This document shows positions 57,023 to 64,000 of a DNA stretch of 64,000 nt, one piece after another. Origin of the DNA: Burkholderia ambifaria (lineage in GTDB: Bacteria > Pseudomonadota > Gammaproteobacteria > Burkholderiales > Burkholderiaceae); contig NZ_LKPJ01000032.1 in NCBI RefSeq assembly GCF_001443045.1, positions 1 through 64,000 of the forward strand, in the 5' to 3' direction. The translations under genes were made by a program, and so were the position numbers. The notes under the pieces are model-generated. The model worked only from the letters and a program-made list of their open reading frames with translations, did not search any database and was not told the origin of the DNA. Positions within the stretch are counted from its first letter, which is position 1; the number at the start of each line of letters is the position of its first letter.

Positions 57023-57600
57023 AGGCAGTCTGTGTTTATTGCGGGTCGTCGTCCGGCGTGCGGCCCGTCTATGCGGACGCCGCGCGCGCATTCGGCCGCG
57101 CACTCGTCGATGCGGGCCTGACACTCGTCTACGGCGGCGGCCGTGTCGGCCTGATGGGCGTGATCGCCGATGAAGTGATGGCGGCCGGCGGCCGTGCGGT
57201 CGGCGTGATCCCCGAACTGCTGGTCGACAAGGAAGTCGGTCATACCGGGCTGTCCGAGCTGCATGTCGTGCCCGACATGCACCACCGCAAGAAGATGATG
57301 GCCGACCTCGCCGACGCGTTCGTCGCGATGCCCGGCGGTGCCGGCACGCTCGAGGAACTGTTCGAGGTCTATACGTGGGCGCAGCTCGGCTATCACCGCA
57401 AGCCCGTCGCGCTGTACAACATCGATTCGTTCTACGATCCGCTGATCGCGCTGCTGCGCCATACGGTCGACGAAGGCTTCATGCGTCCGGCCTACTTCGA
57501 CGCGCTGTGCATCGACTCCGAACCGGTCGCGCTGATCGAGCAGCTGCGCCGCTACCAGCCGCCCGCCCTCGACAAGTGGGCGCCCGACGCCGCCAAGTAA
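57019..57600 (+). CDS. LOG-family nucleotide 5'-phosphoribohydrolase (TIGR00730)
   Basis: A 193-residue Rossmann-fold protein with the family motifs CVYCGSSSGVRP, VYGGGRVGLMGVIADEVMAAGG and PGGAGTLEELFEVYTWAQLG (the PGGxGTxxE signature). LOG proteins cleave cytokinin or other nucleoside 5'-monophosphates to base and ribose 5-phosphate. In most bacteria the physiological substrate is probably AMP or another purine nucleotide. Its ATG overlaps the TetR stop. Confidence 0.92.
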   Translation: MKAVCVYCGSSSGVRPVYADAARAFGRALVDAGLTLVYGGGRVGLMGVIADEVMAAGGRAVGVIPELLVDKEVGHTGLSELHVVPDMHHRKKMMADLADAFVAMPGGAGTLEELFEVYTWAQLGYHRKPVALYNIDSFYDPLIALLRHTVDEGFMRPAYFDALCIDSEPVALIEQLRRYQPPALDKWAPDAAK

Positions 57601-57622
57601 CGCTCATCGGGAGCCCCGCGCG

Positions 57623-58384
57623 ATGCCCGCACCGTCCGATCGCAAGGCCGTCCTCATCACCGGCGCGAGCCGCGGCATCGGCCGCGCGACCGCCGTGCTC
57701 GCCGCCGAGCGCGGCTGGGACGTCGGCATCAACTACGCGCGCGACGCGGCGGCAGCCGAACTGACCGCGCAAGCCGTTCGCGACGCCGGCGCACGCGCGT
57801 GCGTCGTCGCCGGCGACGTCGCGGACGAAGCGGACGTCATCGCGATGTTCGACGCCGTCACGGCGACGTTCGGCCGCCTCGACGCGCTCGTCAACAATGC
57901 GGGGATCGTCGCGCCGTCGATGCCGCTTGCCGACATGACGGTCGACCGACTGCGGCGGATGTTCGACACCAACGTGCTCGGCGCCTACCTGTGCGCGCGC
58001 GAAGCCGCGCGCCGGCTGTCCACCGATCGCGGCGGGCGCGGCGGCGCGATCGTCAACGTGTCGTCGATCGCGTCCCGGCTCGGTTCGCCGAACGAATATG
58101 TCGACTACGCGGGCTCGAAGGGCGCGGTCGATTCGCTGACGATCGGCCTCGCGAAGGAACTCGGCCCGCACGGCGTGCGCGTCAATGCGGTACGCCCCGG
58201 CCTGATCGAAACCGAGATCCATGCGAGCGGCGGCCAGCCCGGCCGCGCGGCGCGCCTCGGCGCGCAGTCCCCGCTCGGCCGCGCGGGCGAAGCGCAGGAG
58301 ATCGCCGAAGCGATCGTCTGGCTGCTCGGCGATGCGGCGTCCTACACGACGGGCGCCCTGCTCGACGTCGGCGGCGGCCGATAA
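57623..58384 (+). CDS. SDR-family oxidoreductase
   Basis: A 253-residue classical short-chain dehydrogenase. It has the cofactor loop TGASRGIGRAT, NNAG, the catalytic Ser (NVSSIASRLG) and Tyr-x3-Lys (YAGSKGAVD). The closing segment RPGLIETEIHASGGQPGR is typical of glucose/ribitol-type or 3-oxoacyl reductase-like members. The substrate is unknown. It lies 22 bp after the LOG gene, probably in the same operon. Then 187 bp without a gene (58385-58571) precede the next coding region. Confidence 0.9.
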   Translation: MPAPSDRKAVLITGASRGIGRATAVLAAERGWDVGINYARDAAAAELTAQAVRDAGARACVVAGDVADEADVIAMFDAVTATFGRLDALVNNAGIVAPSMPLADMTVDRLRRMFDTNVLGAYLCAREAARRLSTDRGGRGGAIVNVSSIASRLGSPNEYVDYAGSKGAVDSLTIGLAKELGPHGVRVNAVRPGLIETEIHASGGQPGRAARLGAQSPLGRAGEAQEIAEAIVWLLGDAASYTTGALLDVGGGR

Positions 58385-58571
58385 CCACCCTCGACGGCGC
58401 CGACATGCGCCGACTGAAACATTCCGCAGTCACGGCACGACAAATCTCCACAATATCGCGACAGTTTCAGTAAACATCCGTAACAATTCCATGCTCTACT
58501 AGCGCCAAGCCAAAACAGCCGGTCATCCGACTGTCATTTCGCCTTGATGCGCCCCTTATTGGTCCCGGCCC

Positions 58572-60509
58572 ATGTCGCCGGACCGGCTTGACCCGACCGA
58601 GATCTTTTCCATGCCAGGAGCAGCAGCACCCGGCCGGCGACGCACGTCCTCCGTGCCCGCTTCGGCTACGCACGCCCGATCAGCCGCCGATCCCGACCTC
58701 AGCGCGACGCTGAATGCCGCCGGCACGCCTGCCGTGGCCGGTGCCCCCGCGACGAATGCCGCCCGTGATCGCGTCCTGCGCCTCGGCTGGCGCGTATGGC
58801 TGCTGGTCGCCGCGCTGGTCTGCGCGTATACGCTGCCAGGCGTGCTCGGCCACGATCCGTGGAAGCAGGACGAAACCTATACGTTCGGCATCATCCAGCA
58901 CATGCTCGAGACGGGCGACTTCGTCGTGCCGACCAACGCCGGCCTGCCCTTCATGGAAAAGCCGCCGCTCTACGCGTGGGTCGCGACGAGTCTTGCGTGG
59001 CTGCTGCAGCGCGTGATGCCGCTGCACGACGCCGCGCGGCTCGCGAGCGCACTGTTCGCCGCGCTTGCGTTCGGCTTCATCGCACGCGCGGCACGCAGTG
59101 CCAGCCGGGCCGACGGCTGGCTCGACCTGCGCGTGATCGGCCCCGTCGTGCTGAGCGCAGGCACGCTGGTCGTCATCAAGCACGTGCACGACATGATGAC
59201 GGACGTCGCGCTGTTCGCCGGCACCGCGATGGGCTTCTGCGGACTGCTCGAGCTCGTGATGCAGCACGTCGCGCGCGCACGGCAGATGCGCCACGGGCTG
59301 CCGGTGCAGCCGTCAGGCCGCTGGGCCGCGCCGATCTTCGGCGCGGGCGTCGGCATCGCGCTGATGACGAAGGGGCTGTTCGTGCCGCTCGTGTTCGCGG
59401 CCACGCTCATGGGCGCGCTGGTGCTCTACCCCGCCTGCCGTACGCGCGCGTTCGCACGCTCGCTCGGTGTCGCCGCGCTCGTGTTCGCGCCGTTCGCGCT
59501 CATCTGGCCGACCGCGCTGTTCCTGCGCTCCGAGACCCTGTTCATGACGTGGTTCTGGGACAACAACGTCGGCCGCTTCTTCGGCTTCTCGGTACCGGAG
59601 CTCGGCGCGGAAAACGACAAGCCGTTCTTCATCCTGCGTGCGTTCCTGCTCATCGGCTTCCCGGTCGCGCCGCTCGCGATCGCCGCGCTGGCGCGCGGCG
59701 CATGGCGCGAGTGGCGTACGCCGCGCATCGCGCTGCCCGTGCTGTTCGCCAGCATCGGCCTCGCGGTGCTGCTAGTGTCCGCGACCTCGCGCCAGCTCTA
59801 CATCCTGCCGTTCTTCGCGCCGCTCGCGCTGGTCGCCGCGCAGGCGATCGAACGCCTGCCGCGCGGGCTGCATCTCGCGTGGGATTACCTGAGCCGGCTG
59901 CTGTTCGGTATCGTCGTCGCGCTCGCGTGGGTGATCTGGGCGGTGATGGCCGATCCGGGCGCATCGCGTGCAAGCCTCGCGCCGCTCGGCCGCTGGCTGC
60001 CGCTCGACTGGACGATGCCGATCGTGCCCGGGTTGGTGATCGGCGCGCTGGTGCTGACGCTCGGCTGGCTGTGGCTGCTGCCGAAGCTGCGCACGACCGG
60101 CCTGTGGCGCGGCGTGCTGTCGTGGGGCGCAGGCGCGCTGGTCGCGTGGGGCCTCGTGTACACGCTGCTGCTGCCGTGGCTCGACGTCGCCAAGAGCTAC
60201 CGGTCGGTGTTCGACGACCTGAACGCGCACCTGGCGCTCGAGTGGAGCGACGGCGACTGCATGGCGAGCCTGCATGGGCTCGGCGAATCGGAAGCGCCGA
60301 TGCTGTACTACTTCTCCGGAATCCAGCACACGCCGATCGACGACGCGGAGACGACGCGCTGCACGTGGATGATCGTCCAGGGCGTGCGGGCCGTCGATCC
60401 GGCGCCCGGCAGCGAATGGAAACTGTTCTGGACCGGCGCGCGCCCGGGCGACGACGAGGAACTGCTGCGCGTCTACGTGCGCACGCCCGAAAAACACGAA
60501 GCGCGGTGA
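58572..60509 (+). CDS. GT39-family membrane glycosyltransferase (ArnT-like)
   Basis: A 645-residue integral membrane protein with about 11-12 helices. The first periplasmic loop carries HDPWKQDETYTFGIIQ, the acidic catalytic motif of the ArnT/PMT fold, and PFMEKPPLYAW follows. GT39 enzymes use a polyprenyl-phosphate sugar donor to modify lipid A or proteins. No arn genes adjoin, so the donor and acceptor are unknown. The C-terminal 120 residues form a soluble domain. Met14 is an alternative start. Confidence 0.82.
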   Translation: MSPDRLDPTEIFSMPGAAAPGRRRTSSVPASATHARSAADPDLSATLNAAGTPAVAGAPATNAARDRVLRLGWRVWLLVAALVCAYTLPGVLGHDPWKQDETYTFGIIQHMLETGDFVVPTNAGLPFMEKPPLYAWVATSLAWLLQRVMPLHDAARLASALFAALAFGFIARAARSASRADGWLDLRVIGPVVLSAGTLVVIKHVHDMMTDVALFAGTAMGFCGLLELVMQHVARARQMRHGLPVQPSGRWAAPIFGAGVGIALMTKGLFVPLVFAATLMGALVLYPACRTRAFARSLGVAALVFAPFALIWPTALFLRSETLFMTWFWDNNVGRFFGFSVPELGAENDKPFFILRAFLLIGFPVAPLAIAALARGAWREWRTPRIALPVLFASIGLAVLLVSATSRQLYILPFFAPLALVAAQAIERLPRGLHLAWDYLSRLLFGIVVALAWVIWAVMADPGASRASLAPLGRWLPLDWTMPIVPGLVIGALVLTLGWLWLLPKLRTTGLWRGVLSWGAGALVAWGLVYTLLLPWLDVAKSYRSVFDDLNAHLALEWSDGDCMASLHGLGESEAPMLYYFSGIQHTPIDDAETTRCTWMIVQGVRAVDPAPGSEWKLFWTGARPGDDEELLRVYVRTPEKHEAR

Positions 60510-60599
60510 CGCAAGGCGGCGCCGCGCAACGACGCCGTCGTCATCTCCGGCACGCAGCGCGAGCGCGGCTTCATGGCCGCCACCCCGCCGCCCCGCACG

Positions 60600-61217
60600 T
60601 CAGAACGACGAACCGGGCTCGCGCAGGAATACCTTCTCTTCGTCGGTCGACGCGCGGCCGAGAATCGCGTTCCGGTGCGGGAACCGACCGAAGCGCTCGA
60701 CCACGGCTGCATGACGCAATGCGAAGTGGTGATAGCTCTCGCACCCGGCCTCGCCGCGAATGCCCGCGCACAGCCGCACGGCCTCGCGCTGGCTCTCGTC
60801 CGACTCGTCATGTTCGAACGGCAGGTACGCAAACGCGCGGTGATGGCCGCTCGGCAGTTGCGCGTCCCACCCGGCCGCGACAACGCGCCGCGCGAGCGCC
60901 AATGCCTTCGGATCGGCAGCGAATGCGCGCGGCGTGCCGCGATGAATGTTGCGCGAGAACTGGTCGAGGACCACGATCAACGCGAGTGCGCCGAGCGGCG
61001 TGCCGGCCCACCGATCGCAGACGCCGTCGCACGCGGCGTCGAGCAACGCGCCGTAGCGCGTGCGCAGCACGTCGTCGAACGTCGCGCCGCCGTTGAACCA
61101 TACCTTGCGCGTGTGACCGAACGCCGCCGAATCCGGCTCGCCGAACCAGAAATCGAGAATCTCGCGCGCTTGCGGATCGAGCGCCGCGGGGCTGTCCGCC
61201 AGGTTGTCGATCGTCAT
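60600..61217 (-). CDS. DUF924 family protein
   Basis: A 205-residue helical protein of the DUF924 (TPR-like) family. ILDFWFGEPDSAAFGHTRKVWFNGG is the family N-terminus; LIVLDQFSRNIHRGTPRAFAADPKALALA is the highly conserved core. The function is unknown. It overlaps AlaX by 4 bp (ATGA) and is convergent with the GT39 gene. Confidence 0.88.
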   Translation of the reverse strand: MTIDNLADSPAALDPQAREILDFWFGEPDSAAFGHTRKVWFNGGATFDDVLRTRYGALLDAACDGVCDRWAGTPLGALALIVVLDQFSRNIHRGTPRAFAADPKALALARRVVAAGWDAQLPSGHHRAFAYLPFEHDESDESQREAVRLCAGIRGEAGCESYHHFALRHAAVVERFGRFPHRNAILGRASTDEEKVFLREPGSSF

Positions 61218-61945
61218 GCAAACTCCAGTACGAGGCGCCGTGTCCGCGCGCTCTTCTTTTCAAGTCTGGCGACCCGCAGGTTGCCGATTTCCGACGTATT
61301 GCGCACATGCGTGCCGCCGCACGGCTGCAGATCGACGCCGGCGATGCGCAGCAGCCGCACGCGGCCCAGCCCCATCGGCGGCTTCACGCTCATCGTGCGC
61401 ACGAGCTCCGGCCGCTCGACCATCTCCGCATCGGTGATCCATTCGGTCGTGACCGCGTGCGCGCCGTGGACCAGCCCCGCGAGACGGCGCTCGACGTCGA
61501 CGCGGTCGATCGCGTCCGACGTCGCGAAATCGAGCCGTACGTAGTCGGCCGTCACGCTGCAGCCGTCGACCGGGTACGGCAGCACCGCGCACATCAGGTG
61601 CGCGGCCGTATGCAGCCGCATGTGCCGGTAGCGGCGCAGCCAGTCGATGTCCGCGACCACGCGCGTGCCGGGCGCGAGCGACGCGATGCGCGCCTCCTGG
61701 CCCGCCGCGGGCACGTGCACGGCGTCGTCCGGCGTTGCGCCGTCGAACTTCGCCTTGCGCGTGTCGGCAATCGCGATCGTGCTGCCGTCGGACAGCGTCA
61801 GCGTGCCGCTGTCGCCGGCCTGCCCGCCGCCGAGCGGATAGAACACGGTGCGGTCGAGCCGGATGCCGTCATCGCCGACGGCTGCAACGACGGCCTCGCA
61901 TTGCGTCAGATAGGCATCTTCACGAAACAGCGCCTCGGTCGTCAT
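61214..61945 (-). CDS. alaX: Alanyl-tRNA editing protein AlaX
   Basis: A 243-residue free-standing editing domain related to the second half of alanyl-tRNA synthetase. Metal ligands are visible as HTAAH (His-x3-His) and CGGTH (Cys-x3-His). The N-terminal half has the beta-barrel segment GGQAGDSGTL. It hydrolyses mischarged Ser- or Gly-tRNA(Ala). The length suits the medium-size AlaX-M group. Its stop codon overlaps the DUF924 start. Confidence 0.93.
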   Translation of the reverse strand: MTTEALFREDAYLTQCEAVVAAVGDDGIRLDRTVFYPLGGGQAGDSGTLTLSDGSTIAIADTRKAKFDGATPDDAVHVPAAGQEARIASLAPGTRVVADIDWLRRYRHMRLHTAAHLMCAVLPYPVDGCSVTADYVRLDFATSDAIDRVDVERRLAGLVHGAHAVTTEWITDAEMVERPELVRTMSVKPPMGLGRVRLLRIAGVDLQPCGGTHVRNTSEIGNLRVARLEKKSARTRRLVLEFA

Positions 61946-62048
61946 CGGGCGAACCTCGTAGCGATGGGGAAACGGTCAATGTCGTGCCGCGCCGGACAGG
62001 CGGCCAGACGCAGATCGCCCGGCGGCCGGACGGCGGCGTACCGGTCGA

Positions 62049-62504
62049 TCAACCGGGCCGGTTGCGCATCCAGTCGGCCGTGTCGTAGAAGGAATGCATG
62101 AGCCGCTCGCGCAGCGGCTCGGGCAACCCGATGTCCTCCATCGCCCACGCCATGCAGCGCAGCCATTGGTCGCGCTCGACCGACGCGATCGGGAACGGCA
62201 GGTGCCGTGCGCGCAGCCGCGGATGGCCGAACCGGCTGATGTAGTGGTCGGGGCCGCCGAGCCAGCCGCACAGGAACCAGAACAACTTGTCGCGCGAGCC
62301 GTCGAGCGACGCCGGATGCAGCGCGCGAATCTCCGCGAACTCGGGCTCGAGATCCATCAGGTCGTAGAAACGGTCCACCATTTCGCGCACGCGGGCTTCG
62401 CCGCCCACGAGCTCGAACGCCGTCGGCTGCGACGGCGCATCATCATTCACATCGGTCATACGGATAATCGGAAACGGGATATTGGGGCCGCCGGCAACGC
62501 TCAT
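62049..62504 (-). CDS. Group II truncated hemoglobin
   Basis: A 151-residue globin of the TrHbO group. FYDLMDLEPEFAEIRALH is typical, and WLGGPDHYISRFGHPRLRARHLPFPI holds the proximal histidine and the group II Trp-Gly pair. It binds O2 and may scavenge NO or peroxide. ATG 62504 overlaps the stop of the upstream permease gene (ATGA); ATG 62459 (MTDVND) is also plausible, and neither has a good ribosome-binding site. Confidence 0.9.
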   Translation of the reverse strand: MSVAGGPNIPFPIIRMTDVNDDAPSQPTAFELVGGEARVREMVDRFYDLMDLEPEFAEIRALHPASLDGSRDKLFWFLCGWLGGPDHYISRFGHPRLRARHLPFPIASVERDQWLRCMAWAMEDIGLPEPLRERLMHSFYDTADWMRNRPG

Positions 62505-64000
62505 GCGTCGCGCAGCGACTGCAGCGCGGGGCGCCGCAACACATTATGCAGGCTCAGCCAGCCGGCCGCACCGGCGCACGCGACACCAGCCGCGATGCCG
62601 GCCGGCACGAGCCACGGATCGACGGCGAGCTGGAAGTCGAACACGCGCGACGCAAGCACCCAGCCGACCACGATCGCGCCCGCCGACGCGAGCGCGCCGG
62701 CCAGCGCGCCGACGACGATGAATTCGGCGCGCTGCACCGCGCTCACCTGCGCGCGCGACGCGCCGAGCGCGCGCAGCAGCGCGGCCTCGCGCACGCGCTC
62801 GTCGCGCGAGCCGGCAAGCGCCGTGTACAGCACGAGCACGCCGGCCGCGAGCGTGAACGCAAACAGGAACTGCACCGCGCCGACCACCTGCAGCATCATC
62901 CGCTGCAGTTGCGCGAGGATCGGCGCGACGTCGATCGCGGTCAGGTTCGGGTAGCGCGCGATCAGCGGATCGAGCAGCGCCGCCTGCTCGGCCGGCAGGT
63001 GGAAGCTCGTCAGGTACACGGCCGGAAAATCCTTCAGCACGGGCGGCGGCATCAGCACGAAGAAGTTGACGCGGAACGAGCCCCAGTCGAGCTTGCGCAC
63101 GCTGGTGATCGGCGCGTCGACCGTCAGCCCCGTCACGTCGAAGCGCAGCGTGTCGCCCGGCTTCACGTTCAGCGTCTTCGCAAGCCCTGCCTCGATCGAG
63201 ATCTGCGGCCCGGCCGAATGGCCGAACCAGTCACCCGCGACGATCCGGTTGTCGGACGGCAGCTCGGTCGTATACGACAGGTTGAACTCGCGGTCGACGA
63301 GCCGGCGCGCCTCGTCCGACGGATACGCGTCCGGGTTCACCGGCTTGCCGTTGATCGCGACGAGACGGCCGCGCACCATCGGCGCCGGCACGGCGTCGCG
63401 CACGCCGTGCGCGGCGAGCCACGTGGCGACGTCGGCGCGCTGGTCGGGCTGGATGTCGATCAGGAACTGATTCGGCGCATCGGGCGGCATCGACTGCCGC
63501 CAGCCAGCGACGAGGTCGTTGCGCGTGATCGCGATCAGCAGCAGGCACATCAGGCCCAGCGCGAGCGCGGTGATCTGCAGCGCGCTCGCCGTGCCGCGCC
63601 GGTGCAGCGACGCGAGCGCGTAGCGCCAGCCGATGCCCGCCGCCACGCGCGCATTGCGCACCGCGCGCGCCGCCGCGTACAGCACGGCCCGCGCGATCAG
63701 CGAAAAACCGACCAACGCGCCTGCGAACCCGCCCGCGACGATCAGCCCGAGCTTCAGGTTGCCCGCCGCGACGATCAGCAGCCCCGCGAACAGCACGACG
63801 CCGATCGCATACGCGGCCCACGCGGTGCGCGACGCGTCGCCCCAGTCGCGCCGCAGCACGCGCACCGGCGGCACGCGCGTGAGCGGCGCGAGCGGCGGCA
63901 GCGCGAAGCCGAGCAGCAGCACGAGCGCGGCGCCGATGCCGACGAGTGCGGGCCAGAGTGTCGGCGGCGGCAACACGACGTCGATCAGGCTGCCGAGCGC
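62501..64000 (-). CDS. FtsX-like ABC transporter permease (partial)
   Basis: The C-terminal 500 residues of a larger permease; the frame runs off the right edge, so the N-terminus is missing. A GTG at 63976 is not the true start, since the frame is open to 64000. It shows repeated FtsX/MacB cores (about four helices each, with VLYTALAGSRDERVREAALLRALGASRAQVSAVQ) and large periplasmic loops, as in YbbP-type proteins of about 840 residues. A cognate ATPase should lie beyond the window. The stop overlaps the hemoglobin ATG. Confidence 0.83.
   Translation of the reverse strand, partial: ALGSLIDVVLPPPTLWPALVGIGAALVLLLGFALPPLAPLTRVPPVRVLRRDWGDASRTAWAAYAIGVVLFAGLLIVAAGNLKLGLIVAGGFAGALVGFSLIARAVLYAAARAVRNARVAAGIGWRYALASLHRRGTASALQITALALGLMCLLLIAITRNDLVAGWRQSMPPDAPNQFLIDIQPDQRADVATWLAAHGVRDAVPAPMVRGRLVAINGKPVNPDAYPSDEARRLVDREFNLSYTTELPSDNRIVAGDWFGHSAGPQISIEAGLAKTLNVKPGDTLRFDVTGLTVDAPITSVRKLDWGSFRVNFFVLMPPPVLKDFPAVYLTSFHLPAEQAALLDPLIARYPNLTAIDVAPILAQLQRMMLQVVGAVQFLFAFTLAAGVLVLYTALAGSRDERVREAALLRALGASRAQVSAVQRAEFIVVGALAGALASAGAIVVGWVLASRVFDFQLAVDPWLVPAGIAAGVACAGAAGWLSLHNVLRRPALQSLRDA

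Overview
The window looks like a piece of the main chromosome of a Burkholderia species, probably of the cepacia complex. It is GC-rich with strong third-position GC bias. Gene order is classic betaproteobacterial: tpiA-secG-tRNA-Leu-nuoA-N, rpsO-pnp, and ilvI-ilvH-ilvC / psd-pssA / leuA. Several small families typical of Burkholderiales are present (DUF2863, DUF2818, DUF1178, DUF3619, DUF3106). Nearly all genes are core housekeeping. The only clear mobile element is one group II intron.

Layout. 1-320: promoter and boxA leader of an rRNA operon that runs leftward out of the window. 0.4-9.8 kb: mixed small units (DUF2863 protein, LuxR-type regulator with a degenerate receiver, CbiM-like membrane protein, secreted protein with a lysine-rich tail, cytosolic-type M14 carboxypeptidase, YaaA, PIN protein, class I aminotransferase, glutathione transferase, PaaG-like isomerase). 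9.9-14.5 kb: YfcG-like protein, then a minus-strand acyl-CoA module (two acyl-CoA dehydrogenases, two MaoC hydratases) and DUF1178. 14.6-30.5 kb: complete 14-gene NADH dehydrogenase I operon with two or three trailing genes. 30.6-33.2 kb: tRNA-Leu(GAG), secG, tpiA, quinone oxidoreductase. 33.3-36.1 kb: rpsO-pnp with a large leader hairpin. 36.2-40.7 kb: orphan binding protein, lipoprotein, carbonic anhydrase plus SulP transporter. 40.8-50.8 kb: branched-chain amino-acid and phosphatidylethanolamine genes, with a 2.8-kb group II intron between the ilvC terminator and psd. 51-53.3 kb: ECF sigma unit. 53.5-56.1 kb: metallophosphoesterase-glycosyltransferase-diacylglycerol kinase unit. 56.2-64 kb: TetR/LOG, SDR, GT39, DUF924/AlaX, and a truncated hemoglobin behind an FtsX-type permease cut by the window edge.

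Most interesting signals. (1) An unannotated 26-codon leader peptide upstream of leuA has eight leucines, three of them rare CTA codons. A near-consensus promoter places +1 on its ATG, which suggests leaderless-peptide attenuation. (2) An ECF sigma factor overlaps a small single-pass protein (DUF3619) and is followed by a membrane-anchored protein with repeated LTxxQ-like motifs (DUF3106), a layout reminiscent of CnrYXH signalling. (3) A PlcP-like phosphoesterase, a GT4 glycosyltransferase and DgkA form a likely phospholipid-remodelling unit, with a PHO-box-like repeat upstream. (4) The intron sits about 27 nt upstream of psd, so psd transcription probably passes through it. (5) The pnp leader carries a 17/18-bp hairpin. 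(6) An 11-G tract lies just upstream of a quinone oxidoreductase gene.
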